Below, one piece after another: positions 10,695 to 21,099 of a stretch of 64,000 nt of DNA. The translations under genes were made by a program, and so were the position numbers. How positions within the stretch are numbered: the stretch's first letter is position 1; each line of letters starts with the position of its first letter. The notes under the pieces are model-generated. The model saw only the letters and a program-made list of their open reading frames with translations. It did not search any database and was not told the DNA's origin. The DNA lies in the NCBI GenBank assembly GCA_003194525.1, contig NBIV01000243.1, positions 1-64,000 of the forward strand. Direction: 5' to 3'. Source of the stretch: Gracilariopsis chorda. Lineage: Eukaryota > Rhodophyta > Florideophyceae > Gracilariales > Gracilariaceae.

Positions 10695-11356
10695 TCATAT
10701 ACGAAGGTACACTAGAAGAAAACTTACACAGCGGTCGGTACGAAGGTACAAAGGTACGAGCGGTAAACCCTTACCAAATGTAGCGTTACCCGCCGTGCAT
10801 CGGTACCGAAGAATAAATAGTTGTCAACCATGACATACAAAATGGCGGGAAGCTTTTCCTGCATCTGGCTTGGCAAGCTAGTTTGGCAGTGCAAACAACC
10901 GATGGTTCCCCCAAAATGTCCAACTTCTAAGTATACAGCTGTTGCCGTATCCTTCCTGCTTTGCTTTCCCGCCATTCAGGATTGTGCCTTCGATTGGACC
11001 AAGCCAAGCAGTAGGCAAATGTTGGACCCCCAAAGATCCAGACCAAGGGTAAGATTCCGGTACAAAAGCTCATTCTCAGAAAGCCACGGGTGTCGCTCTA
11101 TTCGCTTGCCAACGTTTTTCCCCCAGGAGAAACGTTGGCTCTTATTGAAGGGTCACATTGAAAGATCGACAACGGCCATTTCTCAAGTTGTCCTGTATTC
11201 TCTTAGAGTTGTCCCCACCTCAGAAAGAGAGCCAACTTAACCGAAGGTTCTCAAAGCTCCGCCTGAGACAAACTATCGCGAGTTTGCGACCGCACTGCTC
11301 AATCCTATTAGCTATTACGATTACCCATTGGTGATCCCAACGATACCAACAGGCTG

Positions 11357-12895
11357 ATGCGTGGCACTAAGAGAAGGTTTGAAGAACGTCCTGAATATGA
11401 GGTATCGGTATCTCGAAAGTGCCTCAAGAAGCATGTTGAGACGGCTTTGGTTCAGATCGCCAGCCTGGAAAGAAACACACGATCACAACGAAGCGCTGAA
11501 CTCGAACGCCCAGCAGGCTTAGAGACTCAAACTGATTCGGGGATTTCTAAGCATAACGCAAGAGCTCGTGAAGCACAGCGTTTATGGCTACAGAATCTGC
11601 AGAGCATTTGCTCATCTCAGCCTAGATTCTTCTCAACGAGTAGTTCCAAGCTCTCACGCTTGTCCCGAGTGTGGGGCAATGGAGAGCAATATGAAGGCGT
11701 CAACGCAACCGCGGATAACTGCCTAGGGCTTTGGAAGATCCATGACGTGTTTTGGAAGCCCAAAGAGCAATGGAACCTCTCCCAAGGTAGTGACGAGTTC
11801 CGAAGGCTATCAAACACTGTGTCGCAGTTTCTAAGACTCTGTATATCTCGTGGCGTGTGCCGCAGGAATGATGCATACCAAATGGATGCTCTCTTTGGCA
11901 CTGTGGCGGTTCTAGAAGTCGTGCAACGTTTCGTAGATTTTCATGTTGAATGTTTCTCCCCGAGAACCGTACAACGGAAAGCAAGGCACCTTAAAAAAGT
12001 GTGCATGCTTGCCTCCGGACTCGCAAGATCAATGAGTAGATCTGCCAGTCTTGAGCGAGTCTCACGATACTTGGATGATGTAATCAGTGCATATCTAAGA
12101 AAGACTGGAGCGAAGCGTCCACCTCAGAAAGTGAAACCGACTAACTCCTTGCACTTGCTTAAGACTTGCTTTCGGCTTGCTCATGCTGACCTCAACGATA
12201 TGATAGCTCAGTACAACTCCGAAAGCGGCCGCGACCCTGAATATTCTAGTCTCGCATTGGCTAACTTTGTTTCAAAATGGACATGTACCTTCGTTGCGTA
12301 CGTAGTTATTGGGTCAGGTGGGCAAAACCCGCTCACCATTTCGGAGATGGAAGTACCGGGTGACGAAGAACTGGAGGGGATTCTTGAAAACGCTGCCACG
12401 GCCGGATCAGTGCAGTTTGAGTCGCTTCGCGGAAGAAGAGCAGCGGCTCTAGGACTTCCTATGGTGAGTTTAACGGCCAAGTCAGCGAGATTCATTCGAT
12501 TTCAAGTGAAAGTGATACTTCCAATTATATCATCGTTGACTCATGAAGTGCAACTAACAGGAACATCCAGACCATTGTTAGTCAGCACGAGGAGCGGTAT
12601 GCGTATGAGGCCATGGCAAGTATCCTACGAATTTCACAAGTACGCAGATCAGAGGTGTCCAGAAATGTCTTCTGTTTCCCTAAGTTCGTTAAAACGCAGT
12701 GCAATGAGCGTTTTTTTGAAGGGATTTCGTGAAAACGAACTGTTTCATGGTCATACAGAAGGGCAAGTTCTCGACGTGCTTGCCCGACATCTGAACACCA
12801 CATCGACACAGGTGAAGAAGTGCGTTGGAGTTCGTGGTTCTGCCGAGCATAAAGCTATAGCGAGCGAGCTTGCCAGATGTCTAGAGAAGATCTAA
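11357..12895 (+). CDS. tyrosine-recombinase-like protein C without catalytic residues
   Basis: Intact 512-codon ORF, homologous to B over most of its length. Residues 1-70 are basic and coiled-coil-like. Residues about 105-215 hold the core-binding-like region (NATADNCLGLWKIHDVFWKP, NTVSQFLRLCISRGVCRRND, SPRTVQRKARHLKKVC), and 300-500 the catalytic fold. Aligning with B, Arg414 of B is Asn324 (GSGGQNP), Arg535 is Lys446 (SSLKRS) and the nucleophile Tyr579 is Val490. The frame is uninterrupted, which suggests selection or youth rather than simple decay. It is divergent from B throughout and does not share the MATHTAH block. Possible roles: DNA-binding regulator of the active recombinase, or a domesticated gene. 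The ATG at 11357 gives the longest frame; no TATA box is obvious. Confidence 0.82.
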   Translation: MRGTKRRFEERPEYEVSVSRKCLKKHVETALVQIASLERNTRSQRSAELERPAGLETQTDSGISKHNARAREAQRLWLQNLQSICSSQPRFFSTSSSKLSRLSRVWGNGEQYEGVNATADNCLGLWKIHDVFWKPKEQWNLSQGSDEFRRLSNTVSQFLRLCISRGVCRRNDAYQMDALFGTVAVLEVVQRFVDFHVECFSPRTVQRKARHLKKVCMLASGLARSMSRSASLERVSRYLDDVISAYLRKTGAKRPPQKVKPTNSLHLLKTCFRLAHADLNDMIAQYNSESGRDPEYSSLALANFVSKWTCTFVAYVVIGSGGQNPLTISEMEVPGDEELEGILENAATAGSVQFESLRGRRAAALGLPMVSLTAKSARFIRFQVKVILPIISSLTHEVQLTGTSRPLLVSTRSGMRMRPWQVSYEFHKYADQRCPEMSSVSLSSLKRSAMSVFLKGFRENELFHGHTEGQVLDVLARHLNTTSTQVKKCVGVRGSAEHKAIASELARCLEKI

Positions 12896-14219
12896 AATGT
12901 TGAAGATTCAGTCTTTTATGGTTTTTAGAGTTGTACACGTACCGTTTACCGTTGGTGCATGGCATGGGAGCGACTACCCTTGGGGTATCCGTTTAGCCCT
13001 TTCCGAGAACCCTTTACATCGGTTCAATATCGATCGTCGGCTTGGTCTCGGGGTATCATAGACACCCGACCGGCTTCCCAAAGAGGACGGATGTACGATA
13101 TTCGAGACATGATTGGTCTATGACGAAGTCTATGGGCCTTTCCGCCACGCTTTCGCAGGTTGTGCGCTCTTTGAGGTCGTGTGGATACATACATTCAATA
13201 TGACAGATTCGCAGCCAGCTACGAAGCGCAACCCTGATGTGTCATGTTCATTTTGGAGGTCTGATTTTGTTCGAGCCCTCCTCGATAATGACAGGTGAGC
13301 GTCATTCTGCGCATTTGTATGTTTTCGAAAGTAGGAAACCAATTCACAGGGGTATTCGGTGTGCGATAGTTTTGTATGGAACTACCTTCGTTCTTCTTCT
13401 TTATTGTGGTCAACAGTTTCCTATTACTAAGCTTAAGGAGAGCTTTCAGTAAAAGCTTTCTCTCTTCAGGAAGGCCAAGAACTTCTGTGGCTCATGTCGA
13501 ATTAACTGTTGTATACTTTTCTTACGCTCCTTGGGAGACCAGCTAACAAATCTCTACGGGCTGCATTCGTCCGCGGGCATCGAAAAACGACATGGGCCTG
13601 CTTCTAAAGCTGTGCGCGTTTGGCGGCGCCAAGAAGACCGCGACAATTGAGCTGCAAGATGCGTATGCTTGTCTGCTTTTCCGATTTTGAACTTTTCACA
13701 TCCGTCCTTGGCCTCCGTTGGAGATCCGTCTGCGTTCTCATTTCGCTCCGCCCGGTGAAGAGAGATCGGAGTCAGGCACACCACGTGAAGGCGAGGTGCA
13801 CGTGCCCAACTACCTTCGTAGAAACTACACTTCGTGGAATGCATATTCTGGCAATCCGAAATACTACAGCTTCGTTCGCATGCTTTTACTGGTGAAGTTA
13901 CCCTTGGTAGCATGAAATCACGTAGTATTAACAGGAGACGAAGCGGTGTTACGGAGGGGGTCATGATTGAGAAACGGATCAGAATATCTGAAGGCAAAGG
14001 TTTGGCTTGACGGATACTCAATCACGAACGACTGCTTCAGTTCGTATACGACTCTTCTCCTCACTCGTTCCTGACTGTTTTCTTCTGTTGGTAACAAGTG
14101 TTGTGATAGTTCATGATTTTCAGCAGGTCAGCGAGTGAACCTGTGCGGATGATAACGCATAAGCTTCTGCTTTCGTAGCTAAAGGGTTACAATTTACTCA
14201 GCTCGAAATTAATGCTCAA
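12896..14219. other. no recognised gene
   Basis: Intergenic region between convergent genes C and B. Short ORFs such as 13554-14021 (minus) show no family signature. I see no repeats shared with the rest of the window. Confidence 0.4.
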
Positions 14220-16031
14220 CTAGCTATCCAAAACTGCGCCCCAATACTTAACTACCTCCGCGGTTTCAGAGATGATCTTCGACGAATGAGCTACGTACGT
14301 TCGTTTGAGCTGCTCTACTGATGTATTCATCTGCTGAGCCAACTTTTCGAGGAACGCATTTTCAGTAAGATTAGAGAAGATACACTTCTGACGGTAGTTT
14401 CTCAGCATTCTCGTCGCATAATCTCTGCGTAGGTCCATCGAGGTAACGCAACCACGTTCAATCCCGTGAGATGACAAAAACAACTGCAGTCTTCTAGTCA
14501 CTTGCGAAGGTTTGAAACCCAAAGCAGTCTTGCTATCAATGAAGAGTGGTTCGAACAGACCTTCATCACTTCTTCCGGCCGCTTCTTGAATCTCAGGGCG
14601 CATGTACTTGACATGAAAGGTTAAGTAGGGCATTACCGTTACCGGTAAAATCATGAAAGGTAGGTCAATATAGCGAGGGCGTTTCTCAGTCCCAGTTCTT
14701 AGTTCAATATATGAGCTTTGCTCGGCTTGAAATGTCAGCTGCTGGAATTCTTCCTCGTTCGGGAGTTGAAGTCCACTAAAGACTTGCGGTCGCTGTCCGC
14801 CTGACACCAGCATAATCAAGCCCATGAAATTCATATTCCAGATCTGCAGGTGGGAGCGCATGCTTTTCCTGGCCGCATCAGTACCGCTCCTTTGTTTACG
14901 ATGCCAGAAGGAGCGCATCGTGAAATTAAGCGCGCCCAGAGCTCGCCTCTTGATGAGATCGAGATGTCTTGGCACGGATCGATTGATCAAGTCCTTTTTT
15001 GCTTGACAGCGTTTGCGATAAGCGCACCTGGACGCATTTTCCATGTGCTGCAGAACGATCAAAACCAGTTTGAGCCTCATTCCAATTGCTGTGTCTCCTG
15101 ATATTATAACCCCAACGTCGCAAACTCTTTTCATAGACGTAATTCTGTTCTTTACTGTGCCTGGGGAGCTTCGCAACATAAACATTTCGATGAATCTGTT
15201 AACAACCTTCTGATCTGCTAAAGCTCTGAATAAAACATGCTCCTTCCAAACGTCTTTTCTCGAGCACGTAGAAGTACAGATAGCCCATCTCAAAAATTGG
15301 GAGACGGTTGTCGAGAGATGCGTAAACGCTGCCGCTCCTTTTCCGTTGTTCTGCAGCCTTGGTTTGTAGTATGTCTCGTAAACCCTTCGCAGTCCAAGGC
15401 AGTTCTTCACAGTAGCTCCAATCCCCTTGAAGTAGAATGTCCCGGGGCCCGCATCACGAACTTCAAGAAGTTCAAACAACTTGGGATCACACTTTTCCAA
15501 ATGCCTTAGTTGCTCATACCAACGACTTTCGTAGCTTCTCTCCAGAAGAGAAGTGCCCTTCAACTCAGCATACAATGATATCCCCTCCGATTCAGCGACG
15601 GCCGATATAAATTCATCATCATCATGGTGATCTAGCAATACATCGCCTCCATTGCTGCCATTTACCGTTTGGTGCTCTTCGTGGACAAGGTCGGTGGTGT
15701 CTGAGGTGAGTCCTTTGGTAGACCTGAAGCATAAATTCGACATCTTCGACAGCTTCTTCCGTGATGACTTCTTCCTGAGTTGTGGGCGGATACGTAGCTT
15801 CATATCCCCAACGGATCTCAGGGTGACAGCTTCTGTGCTCCTGCAGCGCAAATTGTGTTGAGGGGTAGCTGCATCATATTCGTGAGGCAGATCATGCACA
15901 GATTTGAATTCCTCGAACGATACGGCGTCCATGCCTGCAAAGTGAACAGGGGAAATGTGGGCTGGTGTTGAAGACGAACAAGACAGTCTCTTGGAATGAT
16001 CGAGGATCTCGTGGGCAGTGTGGGTAGCCAT
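14220..16031 (-). CDS. tyrosine recombinase B (Crypton/integrase-like)
   Basis: Intact 603-codon ORF. Residues 1-160 form a basic then acidic low-complexity N-terminus. About 165-310 is a core-binding-like helical region (GATVKNCLGLRRVYETYYKP, STTVSQFLRWAICTSTC). About 355-595 is the catalytic region. Candidate catalytic residues: Arg414 in VSGGQRPQVF (box I), Arg535 in MDLRRDYATRM (box II, with Met in place of the usual first His and Arg in place of the second), and Tyr579 in NTSVEQLKRTYVAHS, which resembles the usual Tyr box. This is the layout of Crypton transposase and phage-integrase-family enzymes, which cut DNA through a phosphotyrosine. No associated Crypton boundaries are visible. 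Alternative: a host gene family derived from such an element. Confidence 0.82.
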   Translation of the reverse strand: MATHTAHEILDHSKRLSCSSSTPAHISPVHFAGMDAVSFEEFKSVHDLPHEYDAATPQHNLRCRSTEAVTLRSVGDMKLRIRPQLRKKSSRKKLSKMSNLCFRSTKGLTSDTTDLVHEEHQTVNGSNGGDVLLDHHDDDEFISAVAESEGISLYAELKGTSLLERSYESRWYEQLRHLEKCDPKLFELLEVRDAGPGTFYFKGIGATVKNCLGLRRVYETYYKPRLQNNGKGAAAFTHLSTTVSQFLRWAICTSTCSRKDVWKEHVLFRALADQKVVNRFIEMFMLRSSPGTVKNRITSMKRVCDVGVIISGDTAIGMRLKLVLIVLQHMENASRCAYRKRCQAKKDLINRSVPRHLDLIKRRALGALNFTMRSFWHRKQRSGTDAARKSMRSHLQIWNMNFMGLIMLVSGGQRPQVFSGLQLPNEEEFQQLTFQAEQSSYIELRTGTEKRPRYIDLPFMILPVTVMPYLTFHVKYMRPEIQEAAGRSDEGLFEPLFIDSKTALGFKPSQVTRRLQLFLSSHGIERGCVTSMDLRRDYATRMLRNYRQKCIFSNLTENAFLEKLAQQMNTSVEQLKRTYVAHSSKIISETAEVVKYWGAVLDS

Positions 16032-16869
16032 CTATACGGGAGAGCGTGGGGACTTGCACTAGAACGCTTATATAGAGAGGTTGACTTCTTCACGAAGCCC
16101 CCCCAACACGTGATATGCCATGGCAATATCTGAACCTTGATCTCTCCCGGCAAAGCACCTGTCGGAAAATCTTCACTCGGAAGCAACTGCACAAGTTTTG
16201 GTTAAAAAGTATCCTGATATGTGCTATTTTGGGAGCGTCGGAATGGATCCACACAAATTCAGCCCCACTTTGTAGCAGAAAGCTGCGTCGGGCTCTTGTT
16301 GCAACGGTAGAATCTTCCCATGTGCGTCAGAGAGAGCAACCCTAGTGGGTGTGAACGTGCACTCACCGGAAAAGCTCTTGCGTGAGATCAAAGATGATCC
16401 ATACAAGTCTTCTAAGAACGCGTTCAAAAGTGCTTCAATGCATTTGAGTATACGTCGTTGCGTTTGATGCACAGCAACTGATACGTCCAACCTTTCGGGC
16501 CACTGTCATCCCCGCTCGGGGATGCCAAGAAAGTGATGGTTTATCTGGGGAGCCCCTGAAAAGATGACGGATACGCTAATCCTGCTCCTTTATGATGCAG
16601 TACAAAAAGCTCAGAGCGTTTTGTTCCTTGCGCAGCGTCGCCTGATGACAGTATGAACTCTGCTTGTGAGTGATTTGGCCGATTGTTCCTCACGCACGAG
16701 AGTTTGTTCCACGAGGGTCACGTTTTCAGCACGCTCGTAGCAAAGGGGGCGGTTTAGGACATAGAACGCGCGAGTTATCCTGCGTTGGCGAAATACAGCT
16801 AGCTGTATATTGGTGGCTCCATCAACCAAAGGCTCTCCACATCACCACGTGGCATTATACCACGTTGTG
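15700..16869. repeat. duplicated block, copy 2 (promoter plus N-terminus of gene B)
   Basis: Partner of 9505-10673, same orientation. Contains the first 100 codons, TATA box, the CATCCCCG palindrome (16507-16524) and about 800 bases of upstream sequence. Beyond 16869 the sequence is unrelated to the flank of copy 1, apart from short GTTACCC-like words. Confidence 0.93.
16067..16076 (-). promoter_or_regulatory. TATA box of gene B
   Basis: Minus-strand CTATATAAG about 40 bases before the ATG at 16031, identical to the box of gene A. Confidence 0.55.
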
Positions 16870-18253
16870 ACCGCATCACCACATTCTGATCGCACGAGTT
16901 GCGCACAGGTAAACAGCCTCAATTCATTACCAGTGCCCAGGGTACCGTCGGTACCAACGGTGCCGTTACCCGACGATGAGAAAAGCATGTGCCGTACACC
17001 AACCCTAGAGGCCACGGCTAGCCCTCTACCTCCAACGAAAGTAGGTGTATTCCCTTTCCGAAATGACTTGCTTCTCCCGCGAAGATTGCTAGGAACTTTC
17101 GTGAACGAGGGAGCCACGGCCCTTCTGAAGGGAAGCAAAAGGGGGCTGCAGTGAGAGACCACGCGTGTCGGTCGCATGTCAACACTTGGCACTTGTGGTG
17201 CTTAACTGACCACTGCTCATTTTTCAACACGGAGCCTTGTACTACCGGGTACCCCATCACAGGCACTGCAATGTCAACGCTTTCAACGCGAAACCATACC
17301 GCTTTGAAGTTGACATGAAAATAGTGTCCCTTTGGAGGAGGCGAAACGGCGAGCAGTTACTGAACATGATGATGATAATTCCGGCATAATGAGAAAGAGT
17401 CATGTCCTGAAAATACTCTCCGGTGTGATCGGGATTGGTTATCGACAATCATCCCCAATTGTCTCTTGTTTGACTGTTCTCGTCCTTCTCATTCACCTGC
17501 TTGCAGGACATCGAAGAAAGTTACGACCAAATGCGCTCTGCTCTTGAGAAGATCATGATTGCATTCTCCTCATCACTGCAAAATCGTTATCGATAGGTAG
17601 ATGATGATCATCATCATGATAAAGCTTTATCCAGTGCAAGGAAGGGACGGTCAGACCGAGCCTTTGACCTAGCAGCTGCGCGTCGTCAGTTTACGGCTCA
17701 CTGCAGTGTACCGCAAGACAGTGCGCTCCAACCGCTATATTGAGCGATGTCTGGGGCAGGGTTGGGACCACGAACTCTCGAGAAGCATTCCGCTTATGTC
17801 CGAGCCAGCCGAGAGGTAAAGAGAGAAAGACGTTGGCATTACTTAGTGCGTACCGCTCGCTTTCTGTGGGGGTCTTGGGAGGTGGCTGGAGCCAGTTCAA
17901 CCATCTCCAACAACACTTCTTGATCACGCCCCGTACCAACACATACATTGAAAAATTGCTGGGACAGGCTGGCCGGCATCATTTCTCCAACGAACGTTTT
18001 CTTGAGTTTTTTCTGAGCTTCTTGGGACTGAACTGTCATCACATTTCGAACGCAAATTATACGCCCGTAAGGGGCGTTCTATGAAAGTTCGCAAGGCCTT
18101 GCAGATATGCACGCTCCTCGTAATTCGCTGAAAGCCACAGCCTCCCATGTCATATAGCGCTCACGATGTGCAGAACCGGGCAATTCATTGGCATGAAGGA
18201 AGTCGACTTGTTCAGAGTGATAAGAAAGGAGTCCTGCAATCCATTGTCTAGAC
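16870..18253. other. no recognised gene
   Basis: Contains GGTACC/GTTACCC words (16937-16975) and a perfect palindrome ATGATGATCATCAT (17601-17614). No ORF with a family signature. Holds the upstream region of gene D. Confidence 0.4.
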
Positions 18254-19516
18254 ATGAGGAAGAGAGGCATGGCACAAGAAAGAGCAAGGGCCTCAAACAG
18301 CGATGCCAAAGGTGCAACTGCCTGGAAAGGAGTGTCGAAGAAGATCACAAAGAGTGGTAGGAAGAGGATCATCAGTAATGTGAAGGTTCGTGAAAACGCA
18401 GCTAGAAAAGAACTGCAACCACGGAAGATAGTACTTTCTGAATCGATTCCAGATGTTGTGCGCTGGGTACGAGAACGTATGGATGCGGAAGTCGAAGAAA
18501 CTGAAGAGGCGCATGGCCTCTTGAGAAATCAGAACACAAAGTCTTTCTACAACGCGCGGTCCTTTGCTCAAAAGATTGTCAAGCAGTACGACGTGCGCAT
18601 TTTGATGAATGGCTCGAAGTACTGGAAGGGTGAGACTAGTATGTGGGAGAACGTTTGTGCCCTGTCGGCGAAACTCCCAGGAGAAGGCCGGGGAAGGAAC
18701 ATTTTTGACGCCATGTCTCGCTATCCCTCCTCTAGGATCGTCTACAGCGGTTTAAAGTTGTTGTATGGACGAAATATGGTGGTTGGCGATAGGAGGGTAC
18801 ATCGCTTCTCCTTGCCCGAGAATGCAATAGCTCTCTTCAGCCCGGGCAGAAGCGACGGAACAATTGCAAAGAAGTGGTTTGAAGACAATACACTCGCAAG
18901 AATGCAAGAACTTGTTATTCATATGTGTGCTATATCCGAGTATATACTGAGATGTGCGTATCAAGCCAAAGAAGCAAGTGCATGCGCAGGAGATGAAGCA
19001 AGTTGTTTCCTGTCTTTCGTTGAGAGCCGGATAAAGGTTGACCAAGACTGCAAGAACCGCAAAGTATTGCGCTTCGACTCTTGGGATCCAATGGCGGAGC
19101 TTTCTTCTGATTGTCTTGCCTCTTGTCTTGAAAAGTCACTCGGTGTCGCTCATGGTGCTGTTATTGATGGCACGAAAAAAGCTTGTCGGAAGTATGGGCG
19201 AAAAGAGGGGAACGGGAGGAGTCGGGTAAAGATACAACTTTGGATGCTCAAACGGCCGCTCCCGGACGTCATGGACGCTCTCATAAACCGATTGGAAACT
19301 GTTCTTCGTGATATATTGGGAGATACGATAGACTTCGATATGTTCCGCGTGTATGCGATGAGACATCTCAGAAGCGTTGATTCGATATTTACGGAGGTTG
19401 GTAGTGTCTGGTGCAGCCACGAACTGGACTTTAGACCTCCACTCGAACGTCCGAAGAACACCGAAGCTCTCGTCTCCACGAGACCTTACATTTATGGTCT
19501 CTCGGGAGTCGTATGA
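18254..19516 (+). CDS. unknown 420-residue protein D
   Basis: Intact 420-codon ORF that I do not recognise. The first 50 residues are strongly basic and could hold a nuclear localisation signal (KKITKSGRKRIISN). Residues 50-110 are charged and helical. The centre has several Cys/His residues but no clear zinc-finger spacing. No signal peptide or membrane segment is apparent. The nearest intact neighbour is recombinase gene B. It could be a second gene of the same element family or a lineage-specific host gene. Start ATG 18254 gives the longest frame; a second ATG six codons later is possible. Confidence 0.6.
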   Translation: MRKRGMAQERARASNSDAKGATAWKGVSKKITKSGRKRIISNVKVRENAARKELQPRKIVLSESIPDVVRWVRERMDAEVEETEEAHGLLRNQNTKSFYNARSFAQKIVKQYDVRILMNGSKYWKGETSMWENVCALSAKLPGEGRGRNIFDAMSRYPSSRIVYSGLKLLYGRNMVVGDRRVHRFSLPENAIALFSPGRSDGTIAKKWFEDNTLARMQELVIHMCAISEYILRCAYQAKEASACAGDEASCFLSFVESRIKVDQDCKNRKVLRFDSWDPMAELSSDCLASCLEKSLGVAHGAVIDGTKKACRKYGRKEGNGRSRVKIQLWMLKRPLPDVMDALINRLETVLRDILGDTIDFDMFRVYAMRHLRSVDSIFTEVGSVWCSHELDFRPPLERPKNTEALVSTRPYIYGLSGVV

Positions 19517-21099
19517 AGAGAAGAATTAGCCAGGCCCAGCGGGCGTCAGCACGTTGACAGAATGAAATAGCACTTTGTGCAACTGCTCTTGCAGGGCAAA
19601 GCCGGACGTTGATCACTACGTACTACAAAATCAGTTGGCAAAGCAAGCAAGGAGAGAACAATCGCCAAGTTTGCGCAAGCGAAGAGGTAAGTCCGTCAAG
19701 GACATATCAGAGAGTGGCCGCAGAGATTCCTTGGTTTCCTGTGGAGAGAAAAGTAACTTTGACTAAGTGATTTTACCCTTATATCTTTGTCGTCGTTAGG
19801 AATCAAGGACCTACAATGAAGAAGAAGAAATAGCTGTGTTCAGTGTAAATGAACTTTGGAGCTAAATGTTTATTGACCGCAGTTTCATGCAGAGTTTCTT
19901 TCAGATTCAAATTGTTACGAATGAACTATGGCACAGACGATGTACGTATTTCGAAATAGCAAGAGTCAATGGACCTCCGCAGGAAACCTTACCGCCAAGC
20001 AACTGCAGTAAACCCATTAACTCGCCACTCTTCCTGTGCTGAATTGCTCGATTCTCAAATCAATACCGAAAAGAGGACCGTGGGTACCTAAAGGATCGAG
20101 ATCGAACATATTCTTGATTCAAAAGCGAATTTCTCGACCGTAGTTGTAGTGTGAGGAAAGGCAGCCAAGGAAACTAAGCTCTTGAATTGCGTTGGGGCTT
20201 GTATTTCGCTGAGTCCAGACAGCTAGACTTCCCACAATCGATGTGCGTTAGGTACTTTTTCCCACTTCTCGTAACCATGGTCTTAAACTTGCACATTTTG
20301 CCCACGGGATTGCTTCGGAGGCAAGCGGACGCAAATGAAATCAAAGAGGGTGGGTTGCGCAGTATGTGAACAAGGGATAGAAATTCGGCGACGAGGAGTG
20401 CCGGCGTTGAGCAATTGCTTGTAAGAGGCAGAAAAGAAGACGCGCTTTGCACGATCAAGAAATCGGTGCGTGGCGGGGAGAACATTACGGCTACCACATG
20501 GTAAGAGCCACGAAGTGAAGATATTTTCTGGAGATCGTACCGTCACGATTGTGGTTGGCTGCCCGTGGGTACGCATCAATACGTATTACCAAAGGGTAGA
20601 TATCGTCCAAGCATCGAAAGACAAGTAGGGCAGCGACGGCTTACCGTCAGCAAATTTGTCCTATACCTACACGTAGTTGTGAAGTGTTCTTATCCATAAT
20701 AAGTTGTCAATCACACACCGGGTAGCCTGATAAGATTGTATGGGGTCTGCACAATCCCTCGCTTTCCGTAGTAGACCGAGAACTCCGATTCCTTGAGTAA
20801 GCATTGAAGACGAGCAAGGACGAATGGATCGCACATATAGCTGTACTAAGAGAGCGGTTAGCGAATCTTGGAAATCCCCTGACCATGCGCTCAATGTGTA
20901 GATCTAAACGCCTCTTGAGTCAGCAAAATGCTTTAGGAGGTGTATCTGAAGGGCTGCTTATCTCTTGCGTTAGAGAAGTAGCTTTGATGAAACCTGATGG
21001 GTATGTACGCAGCGAACGACACGCAATAGTGGCATTTCCCAGGAATTGAGGAACTGCCGATCACCAGGACGGTCCCGGTCGTTTTCATGTGGCGTACCA
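19517..21099. other. no recognised gene
   Basis: Only short ORFs without signatures. The last part (about 20930-21130) may contain the decayed 3' end of the HisF-like pseudogene, but I cannot follow it. Confidence 0.35.

Noticed and set aside
13554..14021. 155-codon minus-strand ORF between genes C and B
   Set aside because: No family signature and overlapping open frames on the other strand; likely chance.
8671..16031. Recombinase cluster as a fungal Starship-type captain locus
   Set aside because: Captain recombinases stand first in very large cargo elements with defined ends. No such ends or DUF3435 signature can be shown here, so I kept a general tyrosine-recombinase/Crypton-like call.
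17601..17614. Palindrome ATGATGATCATCAT as an origin or binding site
   Set aside because: Simple ATG/ATC repeat; occurs once, with no associated structure.
20174..20497. 107-codon minus-strand ORF upstream of the HisF relic
   Set aside because: No recognisable motif and no supporting context.
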